A stretch of DNA of 63,185 bases. Origin: Candidatus Omnitrophota bacterium (GTDB lineage Bacteria; Omnitrophota; Gorgyraeia; Pluralincolimonadales; Pluralincolimonadaceae). Where the stretch lies: contig JAGONY010000003.1 of NCBI GenBank assembly GCA_017992785.1, forward strand, positions 1 to 63,185, written 5' to 3'. The notes beneath the pieces were generated by a model. The model saw nothing but the letters and a program-made list of their open reading frames with translations, did not search any database and was not told the DNA's origin. The position numbers and the translations under genes were made by a program. Position 1 is the stretch's first letter. Every line of letters begins with the position of its first letter. Below are positions 1 through 10,048 of the stretch, piece by piece.

Positions 1-287
1 TAAGCGAGCTCAATCGCCTCGGCACAGAAGAAGAGCTCCCTTCGCGATCCCGGTTCCTCGGAAGCCGGCAAATATACTTTCACGTCTTTCAGCACTATAC
101 CGCGGGAGACCCCGCCTTCGAGCCCCCCTATCTCCCCTTCGAGCCCGATCTTGTCCCTGATCATTTCGAGCGCGGACGTCTTAAAATCCGAAAAGAACAC
201 CCTGCCGTGCAGGTCCAGGAACAAAAGGGCCGCAAGGATCAGTGATCCCGCGATGATGACGGCCGTGTTCGGCCTGTGCCTTCTCAA
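1..287 (-). CDS. TamB/AsmA-like inner-membrane-anchored protein, N-terminal part only
   Basis: Partial gene running off the left edge; about 95 codons are visible. It opens straight after the clpC stop, in the same frame. The only usable start is TTG at 287, with GGAGAGG a few bases upstream. The protein begins with basic residues, then one hydrophobic segment (about residues 9-26), then a region with the patterns IGLEGEIGGLEGGVS and GIVLKDVKV. A signal anchor followed by this glycine-rich start of a beta-helical repeat region is typical of TamB/YtfN/AsmA-type proteins, which bridge the periplasm and help move lipids or outer-membrane proteins. The family call rests on the N-terminus only. 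Last visible gene of the long prfB-clpC run. Confidence 0.6.
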   Translation of the reverse strand, partial: MRRHRPNTAVIIAGSLILAALLFLDLHGRVFFSDFKTSALEMIRDKIGLEGEIGGLEGGVSRGIVLKDVKVYLPASEEPGSRRELFFCAEAIELA

Positions 288-305
288 ATCCTCTCCGTTC
301 CTACC

Positions 306-2732
306 TTATTCAAATACCAGATGGTCGACTTTCGCGCCGACTTTCACGGTCCCGCCCTTCTTTATCCTTCCCGAGATGATCTCCTCGGCAAGAGGGTCTT
401 CGAGGAAGCGCTGTATCGTCCTCTTTATGGGCCGGGCGCCGTACACCGGGTCAAAACCCTTTTCTATCAGGAAATCCGTCGCTTCTTTGTTCAGGTCTAT
501 GATTATTTCGTGCTGTTCCTTCAGGCGGTTCTTAACCTCGGCAACCTCAAGGTCGACTATCTTGTAAAGGTCCTCCTTGGTCAGCGGCCTGAAAACGATT
601 ATATCGTCGACCCTGTTTATGAACTCGGGCTTGAACGTCTTCCTGACCTCATCGAGGAGTTTCGTCTTCATCGTCTGGTATGTCATCTCTTCCTTGTCCG
701 ACTTGAAGCCCAGTGACCCCTGCTTCCTGAACGTCTCGGCGCCTATGTTCGAGGTCATGATCAGGACGGTATTCTTGAAATCGACCCTGCGGCCGAACGA
801 GTCGGTCAGTCGGCCTTCCTCGAGGACCTGCAGCAGCACGTTGAATACGTCGGGATGCGCCTTCTCTATCTCGTCGAGGAGCACCACCGAATACGGGCGG
901 CGGCGGACCTTCTCGGTCAACTGCCCGCCTTCTTCGTATCCGACGTAGCCCGGCGGCGCGCCGACGAGGCGCGAGACGTTGAACTTTTCCATATACTCCG
1001 ACATGTCGATCTGTATTATCGCGTCCTCGTCGCCGAAGATCAGCTCCGCAAGCGCTTTCGCAAGCAGCGTCTTGCCGACACCCGTCGGGCCGAGGAATAT
1101 GAACGAGCCCGTAGGCCTCTTCGGGTCCTTAAGGCCGGCGCGCGAGCGCCTGACCGCGTTCGCGATGGCCCCTATCGCTTCGTCCTGGCCCACGACGCGC
1201 CCATGCAGCTGCTCTTCCATCTTCAAAAGCTTCTCGCTCTCCTTCTCCTCGAGCTTCACTATCGGTATGCCGGTCCATTTCGCGACGATCTCGGCGATAT
1301 CCTCATCGGTTACGCGCGGATACGCCTCCGCCTTCTGCTTCGACCATTCCTTGCGGACCTTCTCGAGCTGGCCCTTCAATTCCCTCTCCTGGTCGCGCAG
1401 CCCGGCGGCCTTCTCGAAATCCTGGCCCTTGACCGCGGCCTCTTTCTCTTTCCTGACATGGTCCATCTGCTTCTCGACTTCTTTTATGTCGGGAGGAGTG
1501 GTCATCACGTTGAGGCGCGCGCGGGAACCGGCCTCATCGATAAGGTCTATCGCCTTGTCCGGCAGGTACCTTCCCGATATGTACTGGTCGGAGAGTTTTG
1601 CCGCCGCGATAAGCGATTCGTCGGTGAACTTGACCTTATGGTGCGCCTCGTACTTGTCGCGCAGGCCCTTCAATATCTCTATCGTCTCCTCGACGCTCGG
1701 CGGTTCGACCATTATCGTCTGGAACCTGCGTTCGAGCGCGGCGTCCTTCTCGATATGCTTCCTGTATTCGTCGAGCGTGGTGGCGCCTATGCACTGAATC
1801 TCGCCGCGGGAGAGCGCGGGCTTGAGTATGTTCGACGCGTCGATCGCTCCTTCCGCGCCGCCGGCCCCTACGAGCGTATGGAGCTCGTCGATGAAAATAA
1901 TTATGTTCTCGGAACGCTTGATCTCGTCCATGACCGCCTTGATGCGCTCCTCGAACTGGCCCCTGTATTTCGTGCCGGCGACCATCAGCGCGAGGTCGAG
2001 TATCACGACCCTTTTGTCGCGCAATATCTCAGGGATGTCGCCTTTAATGACTTTTTGCGCGAGCCCTTCGACAATGGCGGTTTTGCCTACGCCCGCTTCG
2101 CCGAGGAGCACGGGATTGTTCTTCGTCCTTCTGGACAATATCTGTATCACGCGCTCTATCTCGTCCTTCCGGCCTATGACGGGGTCGAGCTTCCCCTCTC
2201 GCGCGAGCGAAGTAAGGTCGCGGCCGAACGCGTCTAAGGACGGCGTCTTCGTCTTCGCCTGCGCCTGCTGTTGAGTGAAGCCCGGCGTCGCGGAGCCGAG
2301 AAGCGACATGACCTCCTGGCGGACCTTGTTCAGGTCGAGGCCGAGGTTCGTGAGCACCTGGCTTGCCACTCCTTCGCCTTCGCGTATGAGGCCGAGAAGC
2401 AGGTGTTCGGTGCCGATATAATTATGGCCGAGGTTGCGCGCCTCGTCGGTAGCGAGCTCGATGACCTTCTTCGCTTTCGGCGTGAAAGGTATGTCGCCGG
2501 ACACTACGGTCGGCGGGCCGGGCTGCACAATCTTCTCTACCTCGAGGCGTATCGCTTCCAAACTAAGGCCGAGGTTCTGCAGGACCGCTGCGGCGACCCC
2601 CTCGCCCTCTTTTATGAGTCCGAGCAGCACATGCTCGGTGCCTATATAATCGTGGTTGAACCTCTTGGCTTCTTCCTTCGCGAGTATTATTACTTTCCTC
2701 GCCCTTTCGGTGAACCTCGAGAACATGTTCAT
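306..2732 (-). CDS. clpC: ATP-dependent Clp protease ATPase subunit ClpC
   Basis: An 808-aa HSP100 unfoldase that feeds proteins to ClpP. Two N-terminal Clp repeats lie at about 1-145 ([20 protein letters not shown], repeated near 105). The first AAA+ module has Walker A GEAGVGKT at 211-218 and Walker B IIIFIDE near 280. A middle UVR-type coiled coil ([17 protein letters not shown]) lies near 437-455. The second AAA+ module has GPTGVGKT at 548-555. Length and middle domain fit ClpC rather than ClpA or ClpB. It follows mcsB by 14 bp. In Firmicutes ClpC with the McsA/McsB arginine kinase degrades arginine-phosphorylated proteins, and the gene order here implies the same partnership. No CtsR repressor gene is present. 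MNMF or the next Met could be the start. Confidence 0.97.
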   Translation of the reverse strand: MNMFSRFTERARKVIILAKEEAKRFNHDYIGTEHVLLGLIKEGEGVAAAVLQNLGLSLEAIRLEVEKIVQPGPPTVVSGDIPFTPKAKKVIELATDEARNLGHNYIGTEHLLLGLIREGEGVASQVLTNLGLDLNKVRQEVMSLLGSATPGFTQQQAQAKTKTPSLDAFGRDLTSLAREGKLDPVIGRKDEIERVIQILSRRTKNNPVLLGEAGVGKTAIVEGLAQKVIKGDIPEILRDKRVVILDLALMVAGTKYRGQFEERIKAVMDEIKRSENIIIFIDELHTLVGAGGAEGAIDASNILKPALSRGEIQCIGATTLDEYRKHIEKDAALERRFQTIMVEPPSVEETIEILKGLRDKYEAHHKVKFTDESLIAAAKLSDQYISGRYLPDKAIDLIDEAGSRARLNVMTTPPDIKEVEKQMDHVRKEKEAAVKGQDFEKAAGLRDQERELKGQLEKVRKEWSKQKAEAYPRVTDEDIAEIVAKWTGIPIVKLEEKESEKLLKMEEQLHGRVVGQDEAIGAIANAVRRSRAGLKDPKRPTGSFIFLGPTGVGKTLLAKALAELIFGDEDAIIQIDMSEYMEKFNVSRLVGAPPGYVGYEEGGQLTEKVRRRPYSVVLLDEIEKAHPDVFNVLLQVLEEGRLTDSFGRRVDFKNTVLIMTSNIGAETFRKQGSLGFKSDKEEMTYQTMKTKLLDEVRKTFKPEFINRVDDIIVFRPLTKEDLYKIVDLEVAEVKNRLKEQHEIIIDLNKEATDFLIEKGFDPVYGARPIKRTIQRFLEDPLAEEIISGRIKKGGTVKVGAKVDHLVFE

Positions 2733-2746
2733 CGGGCCCTGCCTCC

Positions 2747-3808
2747 TTAAGATTTATCGCTTAAATTGAACTTTTCGGAAATAAATTCCGCCCTGACGGC
2801 GTCCCTCTCCTCCGCGGACAGCTGCTTCCCTTCCTTCTTCTGCAGGTGCGCGGGCTGTATCTGTATAAAAAGCCCGTTGAGCATGTCGCGGGCGACGCCT
2901 TTTATGATGCCGAGGTCGGCGCCGAGGCGTATCGTCGAGAGGAAATTCAGCGCTTCCTCGGTGCTGATGAGTTTCGCGCTCTTGAGCTCTTCGAGCGAGC
3001 GCGTTATCCTGTCCTCGAGCAGCAACCGCTGGTTCGCGTATATCGCGGCGCGCGCCGCGTTCTCCTGCTCGATTATCTGTTTTATTATCCTTCCGAGGTT
3101 ATCGACCATCTCTTCCTCGGAATTCCCAAGCGTCACTTGGTTCGATATCTGGAAAAAATTTCCGTACGACTCGGTCCCTTCGCCGAATAGCCCGCGAGTG
3201 GTCATGCCGAGCTTGCCTATCGCCTGGATTATCCTCCCCGCCTGCTTCGTCATCACGAGCGCGGGAAGGTGCACCATGCACGACGCGCGCAGCCCCGTGC
3301 CGATGTTCGTCGGGCAGCAGGTCAGGTAACCGACCTCCGGGGAATACGCGAAATCGAGGAACTGCCCGAATTCTCCGTCCATCCTGTCGGCGAGCTTCCA
3401 TGTATCCTGCAGGTTGAATCCGGACTGCAGGACCTGCACGCGAAGGTGGTCTTCCTCGTTGACCATGACGCTTATGACTTCGCGGTCGCTTATAAGGACC
3501 GCCTTATGTTCGGGCCGAAGCGCGTGCTCCCTGCTGACCAGGTGCCTCTCTATGAGCATCTGCTTTTCAAGGCTGTCGAGCTCGCCCATCCGAAGGAACA
3601 GCGCGTCCTTAAAAAAATCTATGCGTCCGTAGGCGGACTCGAAATCCGATATGACCGCTTCGAGTTGTTCCGCGTCCGCCCAGTGAGGGAACGGGTATTT
3701 TCTCAGGTTGCGCGCGAGGCGTATGCGCGAGGACATCACGATATCCGAGCTCGGCCCGGAACCCCTAAGCCATTCCCCCGCGCCCGTCCAGAGCTCGCCC
3801 AGGGTCAT
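2747..3808 (-). CDS. mcsB: Protein-arginine kinase McsB
   Basis: A 353-aa phosphagen-kinase-family enzyme that phosphorylates arginines on proteins, marking them for ClpC. Visible family features are the SSRIRLARN nucleotide-binding stretch (about 26-34), the NEEDHLR glutamates (117-123) and the catalytic cysteine signature CPTNIGTG (165-172). Length matches bacterial McsB. It overlaps the stop of mcsA by four bases (ATGA), so the two are probably translationally coupled, and clpC follows 14 bp later. The usual fourth member, ctsR, is absent; its place upstream is taken by ilvE. Confidence 0.96.
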   Translation of the reverse strand: MTLGELWTGAGEWLRGSGPSSDIVMSSRIRLARNLRKYPFPHWADAEQLEAVISDFESAYGRIDFFKDALFLRMGELDSLEKQMLIERHLVSREHALRPEHKAVLISDREVISVMVNEEDHLRVQVLQSGFNLQDTWKLADRMDGEFGQFLDFAYSPEVGYLTCCPTNIGTGLRASCMVHLPALVMTKQAGRIIQAIGKLGMTTRGLFGEGTESYGNFFQISNQVTLGNSEEEMVDNLGRIIKQIIEQENAARAAIYANQRLLLEDRITRSLEELKSAKLISTEEALNFLSTIRLGADLGIIKGVARDMLNGLFIQIQPAHLQKKEGKQLSAEERDAVRAEFISEKFNLSDKS

Positions 3809-4293
3809 TTCTTCTCTCCGGGCTTGTTCTCGAGGTCCCGTATCCGGTCGCGCAGCTTCGCGGCCTCCTCAAACTCCTCACTGTCCACGGCAAGCTGCAG
3901 GCGTTGTTTCAGGGCCGATATTTCGGGCCTGTTATCCTGCCCGCCCTGGTGGCCCTTGCCTTGGGCGGATTTGCCCGTGTGCTTCGTCGAGCCGTGTATG
4001 CGCTTGAGCAGCGGGCGGAGGTTCTCCCTGAAAGCGAGGTAACAATCGGCGCACCCGAACCTGCCTATCTTCTGGAATTCGTCGAACGTCATGCCGCACT
4101 TGTCGCATTTCATCACGCCTGTCCCGGGCTCGCTTAATCCGGCCAGGAAATCGGCTATGCTGAAATGCTGTTCCATCTCGATGCCCTTCTTCTTCGCGCA
4201 GGCATCGCAGAGATGGAGCTGCTTGACCTCATCGTTCACGATCTCCGTGAACTCTACTGTAGCATCATTCTTGCCGCAGGCCTGGCAAAGCAT
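3805..4293 (-). CDS. mcsA: McsA-type zinc-finger activator of McsB
   Basis: A 162-aa protein with four CxxC pairs: CQAC at residues 3-6, CDAC near 29, CDKC near 63 and CADC near 79, consistent with two zinc sites. The C-terminus has a UVR motif (EEFEEAAKLRDRIRDLE), as in McsA of Gram-positive bacteria. McsA stimulates McsB and interacts with ClpC. Its start codon shares one base with the ilvE stop (TGATG) and its stop overlaps the mcsB start, so it sits tightly inside the operon. Confidence 0.93.
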   Translation of the reverse strand: MLCQACGKNDATVEFTEIVNDEVKQLHLCDACAKKKGIEMEQHFSIADFLAGLSEPGTGVMKCDKCGMTFDEFQKIGRFGCADCYLAFRENLRPLLKRIHGSTKHTGKSAQGKGHQGGQDNRPEISALKQRLQLAVDSEEFEEAAKLRDRIRDLENKPGEKK

Positions 4294-5165
4294 CAGAACC
4301 TCACGCCGTCGACCTTCGTAAGTTTATGGAATTCGCTTATCAGATTCAACGTCATCTTGCCGACCTTGCCGTCGCCGATCTTGCGCCTGTCCATCCTGAC
4401 GACCGGGATTATCTCGGCAGCGGTCCCCGTTAGGAACATCTCGTCCGCGTTGAAGAGGTCGTACCTTGTAAGGACCTCCTCATGGATCGGGATCTCCTTC
4501 AGGTGCGCGATATCGATGACCGCGCCTCGCGTGATCCCGCGCAGGACGCCGCTGTGTATCGGCGGCGTGAAGAGCGAGCCGTTCTTGACGGTAAATATGT
4601 TGTCTCCGGTGCATTCCGCGACATAACCCTCGGAATTGAGCATGACGGCCTCTTCGACTCCCGCGTTTATCGCCTCGACCTTCGCGAGTATATTGTTAAG
4701 GTAGTTCAGCGATTTTATCTGCGGGTTGACCGATTCATGGATATTCCTCTGCGTCGATATCGTCACGATCTCGAGTCCCTTGTCGTAAAACTCCTGCGGA
4801 TAGAGCTTGATCTTGTCGGTTATGATGATGATCGTCGGTTTCGAGCACTTCCTCGGGTCGAGCCCGAGGTCGCCCATGCCGCGCGTGACGATCAATCGTA
4901 TATACGCATCCTTCATCTCGTTCTCTTTAAGCGTCTTCTTGACCGCCTCGACCATTTCCTCCTTGGACATCGGGATCTCGAGCATTAACGCGTGGGCGGA
5001 CTGGTAGAGCCTGTCGATGTGCTCCTTGCATTTGAATATGAGCCCGTCGTACGTGCGTATGCCTTCGAAGACGCCGTCGCCGTATAGCAGGCCGTGGTCG
5101 AAGACCGAGACCTTCGCGTCCTCCCTATTGTGGAACCTCCCGTCGATGTAGATCTTCAGCGTCAT
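4293..5165 (-). CDS. ilvE: Branched-chain amino acid aminotransferase (fold type IV)
   Basis: A class-IV PLP aminotransferase of about 290 aa that interconverts branched-chain 2-oxo acids and amino acids using glutamate. The start region IYIDGRF, the FDHGLLYGDGVFEGIR block, the PLP lysine in IKSLNYLNN, and the later EAVMLNSEGYVAECTGDNIF block are all present. Two ATGs lie six bases apart; AAGGAG is 9 nt from the inner one (5165) but only 3 nt from the outer (5171), so the inner start is preferred. D-amino acid aminotransferase and ADC lyase are relatives; the long IlvE-like blocks favour IlvE. It follows lolD by 20 bp. Confidence 0.9.
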   Translation of the reverse strand: MTLKIYIDGRFHNREDAKVSVFDHGLLYGDGVFEGIRTYDGLIFKCKEHIDRLYQSAHALMLEIPMSKEEMVEAVKKTLKENEMKDAYIRLIVTRGMGDLGLDPRKCSKPTIIIITDKIKLYPQEFYDKGLEIVTISTQRNIHESVNPQIKSLNYLNNILAKVEAINAGVEEAVMLNSEGYVAECTGDNIFTVKNGSLFTPPIHSGVLRGITRGAVIDIAHLKEIPIHEEVLTRYDLFNADEMFLTGTAAEIIPVVRMDRRKIGDGKVGKMTLNLISEFHKLTKVDGVRF

Positions 5166-5185
5166 GATCATTGTCTCCTTGATTA

Positions 5186-5857
5186 TTATACTATTACTCC
5201 GTCCTTTATGCGCACGACCCTGCGGGCCTCTTCTGCTATGCCGGCGTCGTGTGTCACTATTATCATTGTCATTTTACGCTTTTTATTCAATTCCCACAAC
5301 AACTCAATTATGTTCCTGCCCGTATCGGAATCGAGGTTGCCTGTCGGTTCATCGCACAGCAACAGCTCCGGCTCGTTGGTCAGCGCGCGCGCTATCGCGA
5401 CCCTCTGCTGTTCGCCCCCGGAGAGCTGCCCGGGCTTGTGGCGCATGCGGTCTGCGAGCCCGACGGCGGCGATAAGTTCCTCTGCCGCGCTGCGGGCTTT
5501 GCCGCGGGCTTTTCCCGCTATGAGCGCTGGCAGCATAACATTCTCGACGGCGTCGAATTCCGGCAGCAGGTGGTAGAACTGGAATATGAAACCGATCTTT
5601 TCGTTCCTAATCTTCGCGCGCTCGCTGTCGGAAAGCGAAAATATATCCTTGCCGCCGAACCTGACCTCTCCGTCCGTCGGAGCATCGAGCCCTCCGAGCA
5701 GGTGCAGCAACGTGCTCTTGCCCGCGCCCGAAGGCCCGAGCAACGCGAGTACTTCTCCTTTGCCGGCCTTAATGTCTACGCCTTTCAGGACCTCGAGCTG
5801 CCTCGTCCCGTTGCGGTATACCTTACGAAGGCCTTTCGCTTCTATCATATCATTCAT
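5186..5857 (-). CDS. lolD: Lipoprotein-releasing ABC transporter ATPase LolD
   Basis: A 223-aa ABC ATPase with Walker A GPSGAGKST, Q-loop FQFYHLLPEF, signature LSGGEQQRVAIARAL and Walker B LLLCDEPTGNLD. The LPEF segment after the Q-loop and the short length are typical of the LolD/MacB/FtsE group. It overlaps the lolC permease gene by 8 bp, so the two form a LolCD-type complex that detaches mature lipoproteins from the inner membrane for transfer to the outer membrane. The nearby lnt gene, which completes lipoprotein acylation, supports this role. Confidence 0.93.
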   Translation of the reverse strand: MNDMIEAKGLRKVYRNGTRQLEVLKGVDIKAGKGEVLALLGPSGAGKSTLLHLLGGLDAPTDGEVRFGGKDIFSLSDSERAKIRNEKIGFIFQFYHLLPEFDAVENVMLPALIAGKARGKARSAAEELIAAVGLADRMRHKPGQLSGGEQQRVAIARALTNEPELLLCDEPTGNLDSDTGRNIIELLWELNKKRKMTMIIVTHDAGIAEEARRVVRIKDGVIV

Positions 5858-7037
5858 ACCTCAAAGCGTCCACGGTGTTGAGCTTCGAGGCCTGCCACGC
5901 CGGGTAGACGCAGGCCAGCAAGCTTACCGCCAATGCCGCGACCACTATCGCGGCCACATCCCCTGCCTGGATGTCCACCGGGAACCTGTCAATGTAATAC
6001 GTGTCCTTCGGTAATTTTATGAACTGGTATTTCTCGAGCAGGTATCCGAGGCCGAGGCCTCCGGCCACGCCGAGCGCGGTGCCTATGAGCCCTATAATGA
6101 AACCCTGCAGCGTGAATATGGCCATCACCGAAGCGTTCGTCGAGCCGATCGATTTCAGTATGCCGATATCCCTCGTCTTTTCCATGACAACCATTATCAG
6201 CGTGCTCGCTATATTCAGGCATGCCACGGCGACTATCAGCGCGAGTATCCAGAACATCGTGACCTTCTCGAGCTTCAGCGCCGCGAACAGGCTCTTGTTC
6301 AGGTCTATCCAGCTCTTGACGTAATAGGGGAACCTCAACTGCTTCTGCAATTCCGCCCGCAGCGATTGCGCCCTGAATGCGTCGCCAATGCGTATCCCGA
6401 TGCCGCCTATTTTTTCGCCCGCGCCGAACAACGCCTGCGCGTCCTTCAGGCCGACGAACAGAAGCCCCGAATCATATTCATAATAACCGGAGTTGAAGAT
6501 CCCCGCTATCCTGAAATCCTTATCGGTCCCCTCGGCAGGAGAAATTATCGATACGCTGTCGCCTATCTTCAAGCCGAACCTCGAGGCGAATTCGGAACCT
6601 ATGAGCATCCCGCCGTTGGCGGCGCCGAGGATCGAACCGGACCTCATATAATCCCCGACCTTCGAGACCTTCGATTCCTCTTCGGGCACGATACCCCTGA
6701 CTACGACTCCCTGCATGCTTCCGCCGACCTTCGCGAACGCCTGCCCGTCCAGGAAAGGCGCCGCGGAGATTATCTCCGGGCTCGCGGCCTTTATCTTTTG
6801 GATGACCCCTTCGGGGTCATCCATGCCGCCTTCCTGCTCTACGACGAGGTGCGAGTTCGCGCCGATGACCTTTTCGCGCAGCTCGTTATCGAACCCGGAC
6901 ATGACCCCGATGACGACTATAAGCGCGCAGACCCCGACCCCGACCCCTAAGACGGATATAAGGCTTATGATGGATATGAATTTCTCTTTTCGCTTCGCGG
7001 TGATATACCTCGAGGCGATCAACAGTTCATAGCGCAT
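5850..7037 (-). CDS. lolC: Lipoprotein-releasing ABC transporter permease LolC/LolE
   Basis: A 395-aa inner-membrane permease. It has one N-terminal membrane segment (about 22-48, ISLISVLGVGVGVCALIVVIG), a roughly 200-residue periplasmic MacB-type core domain, and three C-terminal membrane segments, the FtsX-like topology. The opening YELLIASRYITAKRKEKF is characteristic of the LolC/E family. Only one permease gene is present, so the complex is probably a homodimer of this protein, as in bacteria with a single LolF-type subunit. It lies 18 bp after lysS. Confidence 0.92.
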   Translation of the reverse strand: MRYELLIASRYITAKRKEKFISIISLISVLGVGVGVCALIVVIGVMSGFDNELREKVIGANSHLVVEQEGGMDDPEGVIQKIKAASPEIISAAPFLDGQAFAKVGGSMQGVVVRGIVPEEESKVSKVGDYMRSGSILGAANGGMLIGSEFASRFGLKIGDSVSIISPAEGTDKDFRIAGIFNSGYYEYDSGLLFVGLKDAQALFGAGEKIGGIGIRIGDAFRAQSLRAELQKQLRFPYYVKSWIDLNKSLFAALKLEKVTMFWILALIVAVACLNIASTLIMVVMEKTRDIGILKSIGSTNASVMAIFTLQGFIIGLIGTALGVAGGLGLGYLLEKYQFIKLPKDTYYIDRFPVDIQAGDVAAIVVAALAVSLLACVYPAWQASKLNTVDALRYE

Positions 7038-7055
7038 ATTTCGAAGATATCTTGG

Positions 7056-8513
7056 TTACTGTTGTTCCGGTTTCAGCTGCGGGAAGAGTATTACGTCTTT
7101 GATCGAATCGCAGCCCGCCAATAGCATCGCGAGCCTGTCTATTCCGATGCCGAGTCCGCCCGCCGGAGGCATTCCGTATTCGAGCGCGCGCACGAAATCA
7201 TCGTCTATGGCTTTCGATCCTGCGACAGCAGCTGCCGCCTGCTCCTCGAACCGGGCCTTCTGCTCAATCGGGTCGTTCAGCTCTGAATAGGCGTTTGCGA
7301 GCTCCTGCCCGTTGATGAAAAGCTCGAACCTCTCGGTCAGTTCCGGCTCGCCCGGTTTCTTCTTCGACAAAGGGCAGAGCGCGGCCGGGTAATCTATTAT
7401 AAAAGTCGGCTTCATGAGCTTCGGCTCGACCGTCTTCTCGAATATCTTGTTCGCGAACTCCTCGTCGATCTTCGCTTCCCTGATGTCGAGGCCCATGTCC
7501 TTCGCGACCTTCTTGAGATCTTTCTCCTTCTTGTAGTCGATGCCCGAATATTTCAGTATCGCCTCGCGGAAAGGTATCCTGTCCCACGGAGGCGTAAGGT
7601 CGACCGCCTCGCCCGCGTCCCCGCGCTTGACGACGTAACCGCCGAAGAGGTGCTTCGCCGCGTCGGTTATCAGCTCCTCGGTCAGGTTTATCATGTCCTC
7701 GCAGTTGCCGTACGCCTGGTAGACCTCTATCATAGTGAATTCGGGATTATGCCGCGGCGATATCCCCTCGTTCCTGAAGTTCCTGTTTATCTCGTAGACC
7801 TTCTCGAACCCGCCGACGAGCAGCCGTTTCAGGTAGAGCTCGGGCGCTATCCTCATGTAGAGGTCGATGCCGAGCGCTTCGTGGTGCGTCTTGAACGGTT
7901 TCGCTGTGGCACCTCCGGGCATCGCCTGCATCATAGGCGTCTCGACTTCCATGAACCCCTTCGCGTCGAGGAAAGACCTTATGCGCGCGATCATCTTTAT
8001 GCGCAGCTCGAAGACCTTCTTGACATCCTCGTTGACGATCAGGTCGACATACCTCTGGCGGTACCTTATCTCGATATCCTTGAGGCCGTGCCATTTCTCG
8101 GGCAGCGGCTTTATCGATTTCGAGAGCATCGTGAAATCTTCCGCGTGGACGGTCGGTTCCCCGGTCCTCGTCTTGAAGGCCTTGCCGTGTATGCCGACTA
8201 TATCGCCTATGTCGATATTCCCGAACGCTATCCCGGCTTTTTCCGGGAGCTCGGCGGCCTTGATGTAATTCTGTATCTTTCCCGTGGCATCCTTGACGTC
8301 TATGAAGCATGACTTGCCGTGGGAACGGACGGCCATGACCCTTCCGGCAATGGCTACCTTCAGCTCTTTTGCCGCGGCGTCATCAAAGTTTTGCAATAAC
8401 TCGTTGATATTTATGGACTTGGTAAATCTCCCCCCGTAGGGATCGATGCCGGCAGCCCGCAAATTATCGAGTTTTATTAACCTTTGCTTGATAAGATCGT
8501 TTATTTCTTCCAA
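7056..8513 (-). CDS. lysS: Lysyl-tRNA synthetase, class II
   Basis: A 485-aa cytoplasmic enzyme charging tRNA-Lys. An N-terminal OB-fold anticodon-binding domain (to about 150) is followed by the class II core: motif 2 (FRNEGISPRHNPEFTMIE) and motif 3 (GLGIGIDRLAM near the C-terminus). Length is normal for bacterial LysS. The start overlaps the end of lnt by 13 bp, and lolC follows. Confidence 0.97.
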   Translation of the reverse strand: MEEINDLIKQRLIKLDNLRAAGIDPYGGRFTKSININELLQNFDDAAAKELKVAIAGRVMAVRSHGKSCFIDVKDATGKIQNYIKAAELPEKAGIAFGNIDIGDIVGIHGKAFKTRTGEPTVHAEDFTMLSKSIKPLPEKWHGLKDIEIRYRQRYVDLIVNEDVKKVFELRIKMIARIRSFLDAKGFMEVETPMMQAMPGGATAKPFKTHHEALGIDLYMRIAPELYLKRLLVGGFEKVYEINRNFRNEGISPRHNPEFTMIEVYQAYGNCEDMINLTEELITDAAKHLFGGYVVKRGDAGEAVDLTPPWDRIPFREAILKYSGIDYKKEKDLKKVAKDMGLDIREAKIDEEFANKIFEKTVEPKLMKPTFIIDYPAALCPLSKKKPGEPELTERFELFINGQELANAYSELNDPIEQKARFEEQAAAAVAGSKAIDDDFVRALEYGMPPAGGLGIGIDRLAMLLAGCDSIKDVILFPQLKPEQQ

Positions 8514-10048
8514 TTTTTCCGCCTTAAATTGATATAATTATAGATTGAATAAAGGGTTAAGTCAAACAAAAAAGCCCCGGCGCATATCCAGGCGAACAGG
8601 TCTCCGTACTTCATATACAGCGTTTGGCCCCTTGCCGGTATTATATTCGCTGTCGCGAACCCCTCCGTAAACATCTTCTTTCCGGAAGTGTCCTGCACGC
8701 TCTGGGTGATCCTGCCGCTGCGGTCAATGAAGCACGAATAACCGGTATTTGCGGCTCTTACGACATTGAGCCGGTTCTCGGCCGCGCGGAATACCGACGA
8801 CTGGGTATGCTGGTACGGCGCGCCCGAATCCATATACCACGCGTCGTTCGTTATGACGACGAGGAACTCGGCGCCCCGCCTCGCGAATATCCTCGAGATC
8901 TCCGGGAAGACGTCCTCGAAGCATATCAGCACGGCGAATTTCACGAGGCCCCTCTTCTGGGTCGGTATCTCGAATAATGTGTAATCCTTGCCCGGCGAAT
9001 AATCCTCGCCCATGTCGTAACGCTTCTTTATGAACGAGAGGTACGAGTTGCCGAGCGGAACATATTCCCCGAACGGCACGAGATGGACCTTGTCGTAGCG
9101 TTGGACCAGTTCGCCCGTATTCGATATCAGCACCGCGCTGTTGTAATAACGCACGCCCTCGGGCACCTTCTCGGTCTGGGTGCCGACCAGGATATAGGAG
9201 CCCGTCTCTTTCGCGAGCGCCGTTATCCTGTCGCGCAGTTCTTTCTGCGTCTCGAGGAAACCCGGAACGGATGTCTCGGGCCAGACGATGAGGTCGGGTT
9301 TCTCCTTTGCCGCTTCTTTCGTTAACGCGATATATTTATCAAGTATGCCGCCGGCGAACCTCTCATCCCATTTCTCCGATTGCGGGATATTCCCCTGTAT
9401 GACCGAGATCTTCACAGGTTCGCCCGTATTACGGATGTCCTGGACATAGTAGCCGTATATCATCACCGCTATCATTATGATCACCAGCAGCGCGAGATAC
9501 CTCTCCTCGGTCTTTTGCCCTTTTATCTTCTTCTTTATCTTCGACGATATTATGACGTTCGTAAATACGACGAGGAAAGAGACGCCATACGCGCCGAAAG
9601 TGTCCGCGATCTGTATCATCGGCAGCGTCTCCCACTGCGTATGGCCGAGCAATGCCCATCCGAAACCCGTGAAGATATTGCTCCTGAGGAACTCGATCGC
9701 GACCCAGAGGCAGCTGACAAGCAGGGCGAACCTCAGGCGCGGCTTCCGGAACTGCATCGACAGCAACTCCGCGCCTAACGCGAAGAGCCCGAAGAATATC
9801 GCGAGGTAAAGCGTCAGGATGATGATGCCTATTATCGCGACATACCCGAGCCAGTAGAGCGTGCCGGCAAAGAAAAGTAGGCCCGTTATGTACCCGGTGA
9901 AGAAGGCCTGCAGCGGGCGTTCGCCGCGTATCGCTATCAGCATCGGCACGAGCGCGAACCACGCGACATATGACATGCTGAACGCCGGATACGAAAGCGT
10001 CAGCAGTAACGCCGACAACAGCGGAAGATATACTAAGCGCCGCAGCAT
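8501..10048 (-). CDS. lnt: Apolipoprotein N-acyltransferase
   Basis: A 515-aa inner-membrane enzyme that adds the third acyl chain to the lipoprotein N-terminal cysteine. Several hydrophobic segments occupy about residues 5-215. A nitrilase-fold periplasmic domain follows, with the catalytic triad in view: Glu in WPETSVPG, Lys in [12 protein letters not shown], Cys in [12 protein letters not shown] final membrane segment lies near the C-terminus. It overlaps secA by 16 bp and lysS by 13 bp. Lnt is normal in diderms and supports a Gram-negative-type envelope. It probably works with the LolCD genes of the same operon. Confidence 0.95.
   Translation of the reverse strand: MLRRLVYLPLLSALLLTLSYPAFSMSYVAWFALVPMLIAIRGERPLQAFFTGYITGLLFFAGTLYWLGYVAIIGIIILTLYLAIFFGLFALGAELLSMQFRKPRLRFALLVSCLWVAIEFLRSNIFTGFGWALLGHTQWETLPMIQIADTFGAYGVSFLVVFTNVIISSKIKKKIKGQKTEERYLALLVIIMIAVMIYGYYVQDIRNTGEPVKISVIQGNIPQSEKWDERFAGGILDKYIALTKEAAKEKPDLIVWPETSVPGFLETQKELRDRITALAKETGSYILVGTQTEKVPEGVRYYNSAVLISNTGELVQRYDKVHLVPFGEYVPLGNSYLSFIKKRYDMGEDYSPGKDYTLFEIPTQKRGLVKFAVLICFEDVFPEISRIFARRGAEFLVVITNDAWYMDSGAPYQHTQSSVFRAAENRLNVVRAANTGYSCFIDRSGRITQSVQDTSGKKMFTEGFATANIIPARGQTLYMKYGDLFAWICAGAFLFDLTLYSIYNYINLRRKNWKK

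Noticed and set aside
855-2237. Long plus-strand open frame (460 codons) opposite clpC
   Set aside because: It is the antisense of clpC, whose protein is recognisable end to end; the plus-strand translation is low in family-like patterns and has no ribosome-binding site. Similar long shadows opposite secA (11128-12720) and GH94 (41728-42954, 43093-44883) were rejected for the same reason.
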